NCBI GenBank assembly: GCA_028285145.1
Contig: JANQQC010000009.1
Coordinates: 1-63,723, forward strand
DNA from: Hyphomonadaceae bacterium
GTDB taxonomy: Bacteria; Pseudomonadota; Alphaproteobacteria; Caulobacterales; Hyphomonadaceae
Direction: 5' to 3'
Length of the DNA stretch: 63,723 bases
The notes below the pieces were generated by a model. That model searched no databases and had not been told where the DNA came from. It saw only the letters and a list, made by a program, of their open reading frames with translations. A program made the position numbers and the translations under genes. Numbering within the stretch: the first letter of the stretch is position 1; each line of letters opens with the position of its first letter. Below, piece by piece: positions 45,362-55,491 of the stretch.

Positions 45362-47284
45362 CTAGCGTGCGACGAGGTTTTCGATTTCAGCCGTATCGCC
45401 CCGTCCGAGCGCCTCGATCGCCTTTGCCGCAATATGGTGGGCGTTCAAGCCGGCCACTTCGTACATGTCGTATGGCTTGCCGTGGTCTTGGAACACGTCC
45501 GGCAGGTGCATGCTGCGAACCTTCAGGCCACTGTCCAGAAGCCCCTCTTCTGCAAGATGATGCAGCGTAAACGAACCAAAGCCGCCGACCGCGCCTTCTT
45601 CAATGGTCAGCAGCACTTCGTGCGACTTCGCCAGTCGTTCAATCAGGTCATGATCCAGCGGCTTGGCGAAACGGGCGTCTGCAACCGTTGCAGAAAGGCC
45701 CTGTGCCGCTAGCATGTCGGCTGCTTTCAGCGCCTCCTGAAGACGAGCGCCGTAAGACAGGATCGCAATGGTCGTCCCTTCTCGGGCAATCCGTCCCTTG
45801 CCGATTTCGAGTGGCGTCGGCTCATCCGGGATGATGACCCCGAAGCCTTCGCCACGTGGATAGCGGAAGGCACTTGGACGATCGTCTATTTCGTGCGCGG
45901 TGACCACCATACGAGCGAGTTCTGCCTCGTCAGACGCAGCCATGCAGATGATGTCAGGAAGCGCACCGAGATAGCCGATATCGAACGATCCCGCATGGGT
46001 ACATCCATCCGCGCCGACAAGCCCGGCCCGGTCAATGGCAAATCGAACGGGCAATTTCTGTATGGCGACATCGTGGACAACCTGGTCGTAACCACGCTGC
46101 AGGAAGGTCGAATAGATTGCCGCGAAGGGCTTCATCCCATCCGCCGCGAGGCCCGCCGCGAAGGTCACAGCGTGCTGCTCGGCGATCCCGACGTCGAAGT
46201 GCCGCTCGGGGAATGCCTTGCCAAAGACATCACTGCTCGTTCCAGAAGGCATGGCAGCGGTGATCGCGCAGATCTTGTCGTCGGTCTCGGCGAGCTTTGC
46301 CAGCGTTTGCCCAAACACTTTCTGAAACGCAGGTGCCTTTGGGCTCGGCTTTGATTGTTCACCCGTGACGACCGAAAACTTTGAGACGCCATGATACTTG
46401 TCGGCGGAATTCTCAGCCGGTTCGTACCCCTTACCCTTCTGAGTCACGGCGTGGATCAGTATAGGCCCATCCTTCATCGCTTTCGCATTTTCGAGAATGG
46501 GGATCAGGACATCAAGATCGTGCCCGTCAATTGGGCCGATATAGTAGAAACCAAGCTCTTCAAACAGGGTTCCACCCATTGCAAACCCGCGAAGATATTC
46601 TTCCGCTTTCCTCGCCGGCTCGTCGAGACCAATGGGCTTGGTGATTGATTTTGCGAGCTTACGGAACCCGCGATAGGAACGCGAGGACACGAGCTTGGAG
46701 AGATAGTGGCTCATCGCACCGACCGGCGGCGCGATCGACATGTCATTGTCGTTCAGGATAACAATCATGCGGGAGCCATCAGACCCGGCATTGTTCATGG
46801 CCTCATACGCCATACCAGCCGACATTGATCCATCTCCGATCACGCAGACGACATGGTTTCCACGGCCTTGCAGGTCGCGCGATTTCGCGAAACCTAATCC
46901 CGCGGAAATCGAGGTCGCCGCATGAGCGGCACCAAAGGGATCGTATTCGCTCTCCGATCGCTTGGTGAAACCTGACAGACCGTCTTCCTGTCGGAGCGTG
47001 CGTATCCGGTCGCGCCGTTCGGTGAGAATCTTATGCGGGTAGCATTGATGACCAACGTCGAGGATGAGCTTATCGTCCGGCGCGTCGAAGATGGCATGTA
47101 TCGCCACCGTGAGTTCGACTACCCCGAGCCCGGAGCCCAAATGACCGCCCGTCACTGAAACGGCATCAATGACTTCTTCGCGCACTTCATCGGCGATCTG
47201 CTTCAACTCGCTTCGGGAACGGCCCTTCAGATCGTCCGGGCGATCAATGGCGTCGAGAAGACGATTTGGTCTCAGTTCTGTCAT
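45362..47284 (-). CDS. dxs: 1-deoxy-D-xylulose-5-phosphate synthase
   Basis: The 640-residue enzyme makes DXP from pyruvate and glyceraldehyde 3-phosphate, the first step of the MEP isoprenoid pathway. Visible features are [10 protein letters not shown], the ThDP motif [16 protein letters not shown] in pattern, IGPIDGHD, and [10 protein letters not shown] with the catalytic Glu. The ATG at 47284 follows AAGGAGAG; the frame upstream is open but runs into ispA. It is the last gene of the xseB-ispA-dxs operon. Confidence 0.97.
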   Translation of the reverse strand: MTELRPNRLLDAIDRPDDLKGRSRSELKQIADEVREEVIDAVSVTGGHLGSGLGVVELTVAIHAIFDAPDDKLILDVGHQCYPHKILTERRDRIRTLRQEDGLSGFTKRSESEYDPFGAAHAATSISAGLGFAKSRDLQGRGNHVVCVIGDGSMSAGMAYEAMNNAGSDGSRMIVILNDNDMSIAPPVGAMSHYLSKLVSSRSYRGFRKLAKSITKPIGLDEPARKAEEYLRGFAMGGTLFEELGFYYIGPIDGHDLDVLIPILENAKAMKDGPILIHAVTQKGKGYEPAENSADKYHGVSKFSVVTGEQSKPSPKAPAFQKVFGQTLAKLAETDDKICAITAAMPSGTSSDVFGKAFPERHFDVGIAEQHAVTFAAGLAADGMKPFAAIYSTFLQRGYDQVVHDVAIQKLPVRFAIDRAGLVGADGCTHAGSFDIGYLGALPDIICMAASDEAELARMVVTAHEIDDRPSAFRYPRGEGFGVIIPDEPTPLEIGKGRIAREGTTIAILSYGARLQEALKAADMLAAQGLSATVADARFAKPLDHDLIERLAKSHEVLLTIEEGAVGGFGSFTLHHLAEEGLLDSGLKVRSMHLPDVFQDHGKPYDMYEVAGLNAHHIAAKAIEALGRGDTAEIENLVAR

Positions 47285-47315
47285 GGAGTGAACTCTCCTT
47301 GCGGGACTTATTGTA

Positions 47316-48200
47316 TTACCGCGTACGATCCAGAACAAAATCAACCGATTGCAGCAGAATATCGGCTCGATTGCGGAAGATTGCGAGGTGCTCCTTGGAT
47401 TGCGCGGCCAGAAGCCGCACGCGCTCACGAGCTCCCTCAATACCCAAAACAGTCACAAAATTAGCTTTTCCCATGCCGGCATCTTTACCGACAGCTTTGC
47501 CAAGATCCTCAGCGTCCCCCTCGGCATCCAGCAGATCGTCGGAAATCTGGTAAGCAAGCCCAAGATCGGCAGCGAACCCGGCAAGGGCGTTCCGCTCGGC
47601 TTCACGGGCACCCCCGATAATCGCTCCTGCTTCCATTGAATGACTGATAAGCGCACCCGTCTTCAAACGCTGCATCCGCGTAATCACGTTGAGATCGGCA
47701 ACGCCGTTATTCGCAGACATGTCGATCATTTGCCCAGCAACCATCCCTTGTGCACCAGATGAATCCGCAAGCCGCTCAATCAATCGAAGGCGAACATGTG
47801 GATCGGTGTGGGTTTCTTCGCTCGCTAGAATCTTGAAGGCCAACGTGAGTAAGGCATCGCCTGCCAACACCGCCGTGGCTTCATCGAAAGCTTTATGGAC
47901 CGTGGGTTGACCTCTTCGATAATCATCATCATCCATGCATGGCAGGTCGTCATGAACCAGCGAGTAGGTGTGTATGCATTCGAGCGCTGCAGCAGCCCGA
48001 AGCAGTGACTTTTCAGGGGCCTGGAACAAGGCACCCGTCTCAAGAACGTAAAAGGGCCGCATGCGCTTGCCATTGGCGAGCGCAGCATGGCGCATGGCGC
48101 GCATAAGGTCTGCTTCCGGACCGGCGGCCGGTGGAATCAGCTGGTCCAGCGCGACCGTGAGCTTGTCGGCAACCTCCTTGAGGCGTGTTTCGAATTCCAT
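47316..48200 (-). CDS. ispA: Farnesyl/geranylgeranyl diphosphate synthase
   Basis: The 294-residue trans-prenyltransferase has the first aspartate-rich motif [14 protein letters not shown] and the second DDLLDAEGD, both binding Mg-diphosphate. The N-terminal [12 protein letters not shown] is typical of the IspA family. Product length (C15 or C20) is not decided by the motif alone, although the CMDDDD form fits farnesyl diphosphate synthases. It lies between xseB and dxs, a classical isoprenoid arrangement. Confidence 0.93.
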   Translation of the reverse strand: MEFETRLKEVADKLTVALDQLIPPAAGPEADLMRAMRHAALANGKRMRPFYVLETGALFQAPEKSLLRAAAALECIHTYSLVHDDLPCMDDDDYRRGQPTVHKAFDEATAVLAGDALLTLAFKILASEETHTDPHVRLRLIERLADSSGAQGMVAGQMIDMSANNGVADLNVITRMQRLKTGALISHSMEAGAIIGGAREAERNALAGFAADLGLAYQISDDLLDAEGDAEDLGKAVGKDAGMGKANFVTVLGIEGARERVRLLAAQSKEHLAIFRNRADILLQSVDFVLDRTR

Positions 48201-48217
48201 CCCGCCCCTCGCGTCTT

Positions 48218-48466
48218 CTATTCGAAGCTGGCTGGCTCTGTCGTCGTTTCGCCGTCACCGCCCTGCACAATCTGGCGAACCTTTAGCTCGGCAGACTTCA
48301 AGCGTGCTTCGCAATGCGCCTTCAGAGCTGCGCCTCGTTCATAAATGGCAATAGACTCTTCAAGATCGACCTCGCCACGCTCAAGCTTGGCGACGATTTC
48401 CTCTAGTTCCTTGAGCGCCTCCTCAAAACTCATCTTCTCGACGGGAGAGGGTTTCGCGCTCGCCAT
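48218..48466 (-). CDS. xseB: Exodeoxyribonuclease VII small subunit
   Basis: The 82-residue protein has the XseB pattern [33 protein letters not shown] and a long helical hairpin. It joins XseA in exonuclease VII, which degrades single-stranded DNA. The start was chosen at the second ATG of ATGATG (48466), five bases after GGAGG; a start one codon earlier is too close to it. XseA is not in this window. First gene of the ispA-dxs operon. Confidence 0.92.
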   Translation of the reverse strand: MASAKPSPVEKMSFEEALKELEEIVAKLERGEVDLEESIAIYERGAALKAHCEARLKSAELKVRQIVQGGDGETTTEPASFE

Positions 48467-48586
48467 CATTTCCTCCATTGGCCAATCCGGCACCATAGAG
48501 AGGCGCTCTCGCGCCCACAATGGCGAAGACGGCGGTTTGCACTGGAATGTGCCCGCGCTAGCGTACCGGCAGACCGGGAGCACGGC

Positions 48587-49495
48587 ATGAGCGATTTTGA
48601 GAGAATACTCTACGAAACCGAAGATGGGCGGGCTCGCATAACGCTCAACCGTCCAGACAAGCTCAATGCGCTCTCACTGGCGATGCAGGAGGAGCTGTCA
48701 GAGGCCCTTTGGGAGGCCGATCACGATACGGGTATTCATTGCGTGATCCTTCGCGGGGCCGGCCGATCGTTCTGTGCGGGCTATGATTTGTCCGACAGTG
48801 ACAGCCCTCCCCACGTTTCAAGAGTCCAGAACGAGGACCGCAAGTATCGCGGACACCGGAGCATCGATGATGATGCGTGGCAGCTTGAGCGGGCGCAGCG
48901 CTACCGAATGGCTCTGTTTGACATGCACAAACCCGTCATCGCGCAGGTCCACGGGCACTGCATCGCCGGGGGAACAGACCTCGCCCTTCTCTGCGATATG
49001 GTCGTGACTGCTGAGGACGCGGTCTTCGGGTTTCCGCCTGCACGTGATCTTGGGGCGCTTCCAAATAATTTCTGGGTCTACAATTGTGGTCCCCAATGGG
49101 CGAAACGACTGCTCCTGACCGGCGACACCGTGACAGGCAGCGAGGCGCAGGACATAGGTCTCGTCATGAAGGCCGTGCCAGGCGAGCACTTGGAAACTGA
49201 GGTCGAGCAACTGGCCGACAGGCTGGCTCTCATCGATCCCGACCTTCTTTCGGCGAACAAGCGCATCGTCAATCTCGCCATGGAACTGATGGGCGCACGC
49301 ACACTTCAGAGACTCGCCGCCGAGAATGATGTACGCGGCCATAACACCCGCGCCGCTGACGGCTTTCGCGCCTCTGTTAAAGCGCAAGGGCTGAAGGCCA
49401 CGCTAAGGGCGCGCGATGCGCAGTTCGGCGATGGACGTGCACGGGTCAAAGGCCCTGAGACTAGAGATGCTGATGGGCGTCTGATTGACGACTAG
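48587..49495 (+). CDS. Enoyl-CoA hydratase/isomerase (crotonase) family protein
   Basis: The 302-residue protein has the crotonase pattern: [24 protein letters not shown] (oxyanion hole) and the later [19 protein letters not shown]. The second of the usual catalytic Glu residues is not obvious, and the region between the two blocks carries an insert (residues 73-100), so the reaction could be hydration, isomerisation or a hydrolase. The MATE gene follows two bases after its stop. Confidence 0.85.
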   Translation: MSDFERILYETEDGRARITLNRPDKLNALSLAMQEELSEALWEADHDTGIHCVILRGAGRSFCAGYDLSDSDSPPHVSRVQNEDRKYRGHRSIDDDAWQLERAQRYRMALFDMHKPVIAQVHGHCIAGGTDLALLCDMVVTAEDAVFGFPPARDLGALPNNFWVYNCGPQWAKRLLLTGDTVTGSEAQDIGLVMKAVPGEHLETEVEQLADRLALIDPDLLSANKRIVNLAMELMGARTLQRLAAENDVRGHNTRAADGFRASVKAQGLKATLRARDAQFGDGRARVKGPETRDADGRLIDD

Positions 49496-49497
49496 CG

Positions 49498-50823
49498 ATG
49501 AGCGCCACACAGCTCACACGAAAGCGGGTTCTCTCGCTCGCATGGCCTGTCGTGCTCGCGCAGGCTGCCACGGCCATGACGGGCGTCGTCGATACCGTCG
49601 TCATGGGTCTCTATGGCGACAAGTCCGATCTCGCGGCTGTGGCCATCGCGTCGGCCTCCTTCGGTTTCATTTATTGGGGGTTTGGCTTTCTCCGAATGTC
49701 GACCACCGGCCTGGTTGCACAGGCAGTCGGCGCGGCAGAGGCTGCTGAGTCACGCGCCGTTCTGATACGTGCACTTGGACTGGGTGCGGTCATTGGACTG
49801 CTACTTGTGGTCCTGTTTCCGCCGATCCGCTGGGCGGCGCTCGCAGCCTTCGAGGCGGAGGCCTATGTCGAGGACCTCGCCCGCGGCTATTTTAATGCAC
49901 GCATATGGGGCGCACCGGCGCTTCTCATGACCTTCGGCATAACAGGCTGGCTGATCGGCACCGGCCGTACAGGCCAACTGCTCGTCTTTCAGATCGTTAT
50001 GAACGTCGTCAACGCCGGTCTGGATACCTGGTTCGTGGCAGGTCTCAATCTTGGCCCTGCAGGCATAGGTGCCGGAACGGCCATTGCCGAGTGGACCGCG
50101 CTTCTCTTCGGGTTGTTCCTGATCAGGGGGGCGTTCCGCAACCCGGCGCGACTGCGCGAGCCTGACCGCCTGAAGGCACTGTTTGCAGCCAATCGAGACA
50201 TCATGATCCGGACGCTGGCGCTCGTCTTCTCGTTCGCCTGGTTTGTCCGATCCGGCACAACCCAAAGCACGGCGACCGTCGCTGGCAATGAAGTGCTGCT
50301 GCAATTCATCACTGTGTCGGCCTTCGTGCTCGACAGCTTTGCTTTCGTTGCAGAAAAAGAGGTCGGTGAAGCTTACGGTGCCAGGGATCAGCAGCGTCTC
50401 CGCCGGGCGATCCGCATAACCAGCGAACTCGCCATTGCCTTCGGCGCTGCGACAGCTGCCCTCTTCTTGTTTGCAGGTGGGCCGGTGATCGAACTCTTTG
50501 TGAGGGACCTCGATGCTCGCGCAGCGGCAATAACCTATCTCCCATACTGTGCCGCCGTACCTTTGATCGGGGTCGCAGCATGGCAACTGGATGGCATCTT
50601 TCTGGGCGCAACGCGCGGTGAGGCCTTGCGGACGGCCGGTGTCGCCGCAGCCATCGCCTACGTTTCAAGCGACCTGCTGCTCCGGCCCCTTTACGGAAAT
50701 GCCGGCATCTGGTCGGCATTCCTTGCCATGTACGTTTTCCGGGCGGTCTTTCTCGGCGCATACCTGCCCGGACTTCTGAACTCGATCAAAGCCCGGTCCC
50801 AACCGCCTCAGACAGCGTCTTGA
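49498..50823 (+). CDS. MATE-family efflux transporter
   Basis: The 441-residue protein has 12 hydrophobic helices in two halves, typical of the MATE (DinF-like) family that exports drugs or cations in exchange for Na+ or H+. The N-terminus (LSLAWPVVLAQAATAMTGVVDTVVMG) is characteristic. The ion cannot be told. It follows the crotonase gene by two bases and its end overlaps the end of the convergent pyrD gene by 38 bases. Confidence 0.9.
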   Translation: MSATQLTRKRVLSLAWPVVLAQAATAMTGVVDTVVMGLYGDKSDLAAVAIASASFGFIYWGFGFLRMSTTGLVAQAVGAAEAAESRAVLIRALGLGAVIGLLLVVLFPPIRWAALAAFEAEAYVEDLARGYFNARIWGAPALLMTFGITGWLIGTGRTGQLLVFQIVMNVVNAGLDTWFVAGLNLGPAGIGAGTAIAEWTALLFGLFLIRGAFRNPARLREPDRLKALFAANRDIMIRTLALVFSFAWFVRSGTTQSTATVAGNEVLLQFITVSAFVLDSFAFVAEKEVGEAYGARDQQRLRRAIRITSELAIAFGAATAALFLFAGGPVIELFVRDLDARAAAITYLPYCAAVPLIGVAAWQLDGIFLGATRGEALRTAGVAAAIAYVSSDLLLRPLYGNAGIWSAFLAMYVFRAVFLGAYLPGLLNSIKARSQPPQTAS

Positions 50824-51853
50824 AGCCGTCAGCTGCAAGCGCCGCTTCAAGTTCTTCCTTGATCTGAGCGACAAGGTTCGGGCCATCATAGATCAGGGCG
50901 GAGTAGAGCTGCACGGCATGCGCGCCCGCCTTGATCTTCGCATAAGCATCCGCGCCCGAGGCGATACCGCCTACACCGATCAAGTCGAGCCGTCCTTCCA
51001 GTTGCTTCGAAAAGGCCCGAAGGACATTGGTTGACGGTGTCATCAGCGGCGCACCAGAAAGCCCGCCAGCTTCCGTCTTGTCCTCATCCTTCAACGTGTC
51101 AGGTCGAGCGATTGTCGTATTCGACACGATCAGGCCATGCAGGTAGGGCGCGGCAAGCGCTGTCTCGGCAATCTCCTCAATCGCCTTGTCATCGAGGTCG
51201 GGCGCAACTTTCAGGAAAACCGGTTTTCGCCCGTAGTCATGTTCCAGCGTCAGTGCAGTCTCGCCACACCGGCGAAGAAGGTCTTCCAGGGCCCCTTTAT
51301 CTTGCAGGCCTCGCAAACCCGGCGTATTCGGCGAGGAGATGTTGAGGGTCAGATAATCGGCATGATCCCACACCGCTTTCATACCGGTCACATAGTCAGC
51401 CGTGCGATCCTCGCTCGTCTTGTTTGCACCGACATTCGCGCCGACCGGGCCGCTCCGGTCACCTTTCCGCTCAATCCGGCGGACAAAGTAACCGAGCCCG
51501 TGATTGTTGAAGCCCATCCGATTGATCACCGCGCGATCCGCCGGCAGACGGAACAGTCTTGGCCGATCATTGCCCGGCTGCGGCTTCGGCGTGACGGTAC
51601 CGCACTCCACAAACCCAAACCCGAATTTGAGCATGGGCAGGAACACGTCCGCATTCTTGTCGAACCCCGCAGCCAGGCCGATTGGATTGGAAAGGTTCAG
51701 ACCTGAGACGGGCAGCTTAATCGTCAGAGACGGATCATCTTTCGGCGTCCGCACAGGCACGCCAACGCCGGTCTTCAGCGCAGCAATTGTCGCTTGATGC
51801 GCTTGCTCAGGCGGAAGTCGTTGAAGGAGACTCAAACCAAGCTGCGTAATCAT
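50786..51853 (-). CDS. pyrD: Quinone-dependent dihydroorotate dehydrogenase
   Basis: The 355-residue class 2 enzyme oxidises dihydroorotate to orotate and passes electrons to quinone. Seen: N-terminal helices LLQRLPPEQAHQATI (membrane association), NPIGLAAGFDKNAD, the FMN site GTVTPKPQPGN, NISSPNTPGL, and a Ser base in that block. The ATG at 51853 overlaps the DUF952 stop by four bases (ATGA), which fixes it over a longer frame from 51883. Part of pyrimidine synthesis; the other pyr genes are not in the window. Confidence 0.95.
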   Translation of the reverse strand: MITQLGLSLLQRLPPEQAHQATIAALKTGVGVPVRTPKDDPSLTIKLPVSGLNLSNPIGLAAGFDKNADVFLPMLKFGFGFVECGTVTPKPQPGNDRPRLFRLPADRAVINRMGFNNHGLGYFVRRIERKGDRSGPVGANVGANKTSEDRTADYVTGMKAVWDHADYLTLNISSPNTPGLRGLQDKGALEDLLRRCGETALTLEHDYGRKPVFLKVAPDLDDKAIEEIAETALAAPYLHGLIVSNTTIARPDTLKDEDKTEAGGLSGAPLMTPSTNVLRAFSKQLEGRLDLIGVGGIASGADAYAKIKAGAHAVQLYSALIYDGPNLVAQIKEELEAALAADGFKTLSEAVGTGL

Positions 51854-52197
51854 GACTGAAGATCCTCCGGCAGGATCGGACATCCGTCCCCATCAAGCTC
51901 CAGAACCCATTGGCGCTGTGCTTTCGAGATCTCCAGCACGCCGTAGATGTGCGGAAACAGGTCGCCACCACGGGACGCTTCCCATCGAACGTCGTCAAAG
52001 TCTGACATATCGAACTCGAGCAAGGCGCACGCTGGTTTGCCGGAATAGTAGAGCCGAGCCGTTTCACCCGCCTGCGCTGCTGTAGAGAGGTGCACGTAGC
52101 CGTCAGTCCTGTCGAGTTTCGTGTCCGTATGGCCCAGTTCCTGCGCAACAGACCAATCGCTGGCCGTCAGGATCTTGTATGCGTATCGCGTTGTCAT
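51850..52197 (-). CDS. DUF952 family protein
   Basis: The 115-residue protein has the DUF952 pattern: YKILTASDWSVAQ at the start, DGYVHLSTAAQAGETARLYY and FPHIYGVL. Members are small cytoplasmic proteins of unknown function, commonly found just before pyrD, as here. The ATG at 52197 gives a typical N-terminus; the frame is open farther upstream but overlaps the divergent regulator gene. Confidence 0.88.
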   Translation of the reverse strand: MTTRYAYKILTASDWSVAQELGHTDTKLDRTDGYVHLSTAAQAGETARLYYSGKPACALLEFDMSDFDDVRWEASRGGDLFPHIYGVLEISKAQRQWVLELDGDGCPILPEDLQS

Positions 52198-52319
52198 CGC
52201 GGCCTTGAACCAGCGATCCGCCGTCAACGCAATGTGGCAAGCACGCCTGCATAGGTTGATATTCCTATCGACCTCGCCTAGGGCTGAAATCAGAACAATA
52301 GACTGCGGGCAGGCAGAAG

Positions 52320-52937
52320 ATGCGCCACAAAGATGTATGGGCCGGGCTTGATCGCCTTGCCGAAAGCAATGGGCTTTCACCCTCCGCGCTGGCAAAACGC
52401 GCAGGGCTCGACCCAACAGCGTTCAATCCCTCCAAGCGAACGGCAAAGGACGGACGCCCGCGCTGGCCGTCGACGGAGAGCGTTGCGCGTGCGCTGGACG
52501 CAGTTGGAGCCGGATTTGACGATCTGGCCGCCCTAATTGAAGGCCGGCGCGGCGGAAGGGCTCCGCTTATCGGTCTCGCGCAAGCTGGCGCAGATGGCTT
52601 CTTCGACGATTCCGGATTTCCGAAAGGTGGTGGCTGGGAGGACGTGCGCTTTCCCGGTCTTGGTGATGAACCCGTTTACGCGCTGGAGATATCCGGCGAC
52701 TCAATGGAGCCCGCTTATCGCGAGGGCGATCGGATCATTGTTTCTCCGACCGCGCAGGTCCGAAAAGGGGATCGCGTGGTCGCGAAAACGCTCAACGGTG
52801 AAGTCATGGCCAAGGTGCTCGGCCGACGAACCTCCAACACTGTCGAACTCCTGTCTTTCAATCCTGACTATGCGCCTCGGCAGCTTCCATCATCCGAGAT
52901 TGCGTGGATTGCGCGCATTCTCTGGGCCAGTCAGTAG
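52320..52937 (+). CDS. Helix-turn-helix regulator with S24 (LexA-like) peptidase domain
   Basis: The 205-residue protein has an N-terminal XRE-like DNA-binding domain (SPSALAKRAGLDPTAFNPSKR in pattern) and a C-terminal S24 domain. Ser128 in SGDSMEPAYREGD and Lys165 in VMAKVL are the likely dyad, and A89-G90 in LAQAGADG could be the cleavage site. It could self-cleave when RecA is activated or sense another signal; it is not LexA itself, since the DNA-binding domain differs. It lies upstream of a LysR gene. Confidence 0.87.
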   Translation: MRHKDVWAGLDRLAESNGLSPSALAKRAGLDPTAFNPSKRTAKDGRPRWPSTESVARALDAVGAGFDDLAALIEGRRGGRAPLIGLAQAGADGFFDDSGFPKGGGWEDVRFPGLGDEPVYALEISGDSMEPAYREGDRIIVSPTAQVRKGDRVVAKTLNGEVMAKVLGRRTSNTVELLSFNPDYAPRQLPSSEIAWIARILWASQ

Positions 52938-52982
52938 GATTCGGCTTGCGGTAACGCAGGGTAAGGGCCTACACCGCCTCGA

Positions 52983-53888
52983 ATGGACTGGGACAAGCTG
53001 AAATCCTTCCACGCGGCCGCCGAAGCCGGTAGCCTGACTGCTGCCGGTGAACGGCTCGGCATTTCGCAATCGGCGGTCTCGCGACAGATCGCGGCGCTGG
53101 AAGAGACTCTCGGCGTTTCCCTTTTTCAGCGGCATGCACGCGGTCTCGTTCTCACGGACTCTGGCGAAACGCTTCATCGCTCGACACTGGATATGGCGGT
53201 CGCGGCGAATGCGGCGGCCTCGGCCCTGAAAGACCAGCACGACACACCGCAGGGAGAGCTCGTCGTAACAGCCCCCGTAGCCTTCGGAGCAACATGGCTC
53301 GTCCCCCGCCTCGGTCGTTTTGCCGAGCAACACCCCGACCTCCATCTCGATTTGCGGCTCGATGACCGCGAATACGATTTACTCAAGCTGGAAGCGGAAT
53401 GCGCGATACGGCTCTGGGCTGCGGACAAGGCCGACTTGATCCAGCGCCGCCTCGCCACGGTGGCGACAAATCTCTATGCAGCCCCGGAATACCTTAAGAA
53501 ATACGGCGTCCCGCGCACACCGCAGGATCTCGATAATCACCGTATCATTGCCTATCATCAGGGCGAAGGCGTGCCCTCTCAGATGAAATCTCTGAGCTGG
53601 GCCTGTCAGGTCGGACGCGATGACGCCCCACCGCGGCAGGCGTCCTTAAGCGTGAATAATGTTTTCGCGATGCTGCGCGCTGTCGACGCGGGAGTCGGCA
53701 TCGCTGATGTTCCTGACTACATGGCGGCAACGATGCCGCGTCTGGTGCCAGTGTTGCCCGATCATACGGGGCCGCGCTTCCATCTGCACTTCATTTACCC
53801 AAGTGACCTGCGCAGATCGACTCGGATCAGTGCCTTTCGGGATTTCCTGACACGGGAGATTGAGGACCTGCGCCGGAAACCCGGATAG
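52983..53888 (+). CDS. LysR-family transcriptional regulator
   Basis: The 301-residue regulator has the winged HTH (LKSFHAAAEAGSLTAAGERLGISQSAVSRQIAALEE in pattern) and a type 2 periplasmic-binding-like effector domain. It lies 45 bases after the S24 repressor gene in the same direction. Its target is unknown since no divergent neighbour exists. The candidate small RNA lies 80-200 bases downstream and could come from its own promoter. Confidence 0.92.
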   Translation: MDWDKLKSFHAAAEAGSLTAAGERLGISQSAVSRQIAALEETLGVSLFQRHARGLVLTDSGETLHRSTLDMAVAANAAASALKDQHDTPQGELVVTAPVAFGATWLVPRLGRFAEQHPDLHLDLRLDDREYDLLKLEAECAIRLWAADKADLIQRRLATVATNLYAAPEYLKKYGVPRTPQDLDNHRIIAYHQGEGVPSQMKSLSWACQVGRDDAPPRQASLSVNNVFAMLRAVDAGVGIADVPDYMAATMPRLVPVLPDHTGPRFHLHFIYPSDLRRSTRISAFRDFLTREIEDLRRKPG

Positions 53889-53940
53889 GTTGTTCTCGAC
53901 AGCCCCGCATTTTCGCATGGCTAGATTTCCAAAAGTACAC

Positions 53941-53968
53941 TTGTCCGGACAGCCGGCAGCATTATCTA
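53941..53968 (+). promoter_or_regulatory. Putative sigma-70 promoter of the candidate small RNA
   Basis: TTGTCC (53941-53946) and TATCTA (53963-53968) are spaced by 16 bases. Initiation would fall near 53972-53976, at the start of the closing stem of the predicted RNA. The spacing and -10 are good for a housekeeping promoter. Confidence 0.55.
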
Positions 53969-53971
53969 CGC

Positions 53972-54084
53972 GGTGTGCCAAGGTTCCGGGCCAACCCGAT
54001 CATTCCTCCGATTGGGCGTTTCCTCCCCCTAACGGAACCACACCTGGCCGGGCGCGATATTCGCAGCCCGGCCATTTTTTATTT
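53972..54084 (+). ncRNA. Candidate small RNA with exposed anti-Shine-Dalgarno sequences
   Basis: The roughly 110-base transcript folds by eye as follows. An outer stem pairs GGTGT (53972-53976) and GGTTCC (53982-53987) with GGAACC (54034-54039) and ACACC (54040-54044), leaving a five-base bulge. Inside it, hairpin 1 pairs CCCGATC (53995-54001) with GATTGGG (54010-54016), exposing loop ATTCCTCC. Next comes an unpaired stretch with TTTCCTCCCCCTAAC (54019-54033), then a terminator. CCTCC and CCTCCCC can pair with ribosome binding sites. No coding frame is visible, and the gap lies between a LysR gene and a convergent gene. Loops of this kind occur in alphaproteobacterial cuckoo-type/CcsR RNAs, though this sequence is not shown to belong to them. 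Confidence 0.68.
54045..54084 (+). terminator. Strong intrinsic terminator of the candidate small RNA
   Basis: TGGCCGGGC (54045-54053) pairs with GCCCGGCCA (54066-54074), and GCG pairs with CGC inside it with a one-base bulge, loop ATATT. The stem is followed by TTTTTTATTT. The T run is only on the plus strand, so it terminates rightward transcripts and not the convergent DUF2330 gene. Confidence 0.93.
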
Positions 54085-54111
54085 GTAATCAATGTGTTGG
54101 ATCCGGCGAGA

Positions 54112-55491
54112 TCAATTATTTCCCCAGAGACGACGCCACCATGACCGCTTTGGCTGTGGCTCGACATTGATCGCCGCAGCAGAATACCCGCCATCCGCCA
54201 TCTTTTCCCGGATGTCGGTAACGTCCCAGCCGGTCAGGTTCGCCAGCGTCCTGGCGTCCCTGTCCCACCGTTCGATCAACCCATTGGCGTACTCGCCCGC
54301 TGCTTCGCACTGCTCATAGTCGCCGCGCCATGGGTGCCGGAGGACATACCGTCCCTGATAATTCTGCCGGTCACCGGTGACCTGGAATTTCAAGTCCTCC
54401 GGAAAGGTGGCTGCGTCATAGCGCAGGTGCAGGCGCGTCACGAAGACATCAACAGGTTGCGGACCGAAACCCGGCGCAATCCGGTCATCTCGCGATGGTT
54501 CATCGAGCCACATGACGCCCAGTTCCCGCAGTTGCGACGCGCTGAGCGGTTCAGCCGCGCACGGGTCGCACCATGCCATGTCCCATGCATACTCCATGAA
54601 GACAGCTTTGCCGTTCTCCTTCTCGACCTGATGCTTGAACATATCCCGGTAAAAGTCGCCGAACTCGTCTTTGACAAAGATCGGGACATCCATGTCTGAC
54701 GGCAGTTTGACGGTCCGGTAGTTGGTGGTTTCTACTCGGCCTTCGCGGGTCATCGCAAAAACAAACAACTCCTGCTTGCCTTCAGCGTTCACCGTGCCGA
54801 GCCGGATCGGCAGCATGAAGTCTTCGTCTTCATAGGCGACCTGAATGGGACGCAGCATGGATGAGCCGTCATGGCGCTCCAGATTCACTTTCGCGACAAA
54901 GAACTTCATGTCTCGGCGCAGATACGCGCCTACAGTTTCCTCGGCCCCGTCCGGGATTTTGTAGCCGTTCTGATTCAGCCACGTGATGAGACCGTCAGAC
55001 TCCTCGGCAGACAGAATGAGGATATCGTACTCGCCAACCTCGTATTCGGCTTCAATGGTGACGCCAAGCGCTTCGGCCTCCTCCATCACCATCCCATCCA
55101 TTACAGCCTCTGGCGCAGGCGACATCGTCGCCAGCTCGCGATACCGTCGGGCATCGCATGGGTTCTCGTCATAATACTCAACAAGGCGCGGAGCCGTGTA
55201 CGCGTCGAGATGATCGATCAGGGCGGGGTTCGCGACGTTGATCTGTTCACGCTCTGGTATGTCCACAACCGGGATGACCATGGCGAACTCGCTGGTTTCC
55301 CCACGGAAATCAGAAGCCATTGTCGCGACGGTACGCTCGCCATCTCGCGCGATGGCAACCTTTGATGCGTCGTTGAACAGGTCGGTGTCGGCCTTCGCGA
55401 CATAAAAGCCGCAAAAGGCGTGCGCCGGCGCGCTAAGGCCGAGCGAAGCCAGACAAAGTGCGCTCGTCGTCAGGGCGTGTTTCAGTTTCAT
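54112..55491 (-). CDS. DUF2330-family exported protein
   Basis: The 459-residue protein has a clear signal peptide (LASLGLSAPAHA), the CGFYVAKADTDLFN opening of DUF2330 domains and a long body with Cys-containing segments (WCDPCAAEPL, YEQCEAAGEY). The C-terminus ends in a Trp/Arg-rich tail (RSWWRRLWGNN). The function of the family is unknown; it often sits beside an RnfD-like gene, as here. Its start lies 59 bases inside the end of that gene. Confidence 0.85.
   Translation of the reverse strand: MKLKHALTTSALCLASLGLSAPAHAFCGFYVAKADTDLFNDASKVAIARDGERTVATMASDFRGETSEFAMVIPVVDIPEREQINVANPALIDHLDAYTAPRLVEYYDENPCDARRYRELATMSPAPEAVMDGMVMEEAEALGVTIEAEYEVGEYDILILSAEESDGLITWLNQNGYKIPDGAEETVGAYLRRDMKFFVAKVNLERHDGSSMLRPIQVAYEDEDFMLPIRLGTVNAEGKQELFVFAMTREGRVETTNYRTVKLPSDMDVPIFVKDEFGDFYRDMFKHQVEKENGKAVFMEYAWDMAWCDPCAAEPLSASQLRELGVMWLDEPSRDDRIAPGFGPQPVDVFVTRLHLRYDAATFPEDLKFQVTGDRQNYQGRYVLRHPWRGDYEQCEAAGEYANGLIERWDRDARTLANLTGWDVTDIREKMADGGYSAAAINVEPQPKRSWWRRLWGNN

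Noticed and set aside
53889..54111. A short protein gene in the gap after the LysR gene
   Set aside because: No frame with a ribosome binding site was seen, and the stem, loop and terminator layout fits an RNA better.
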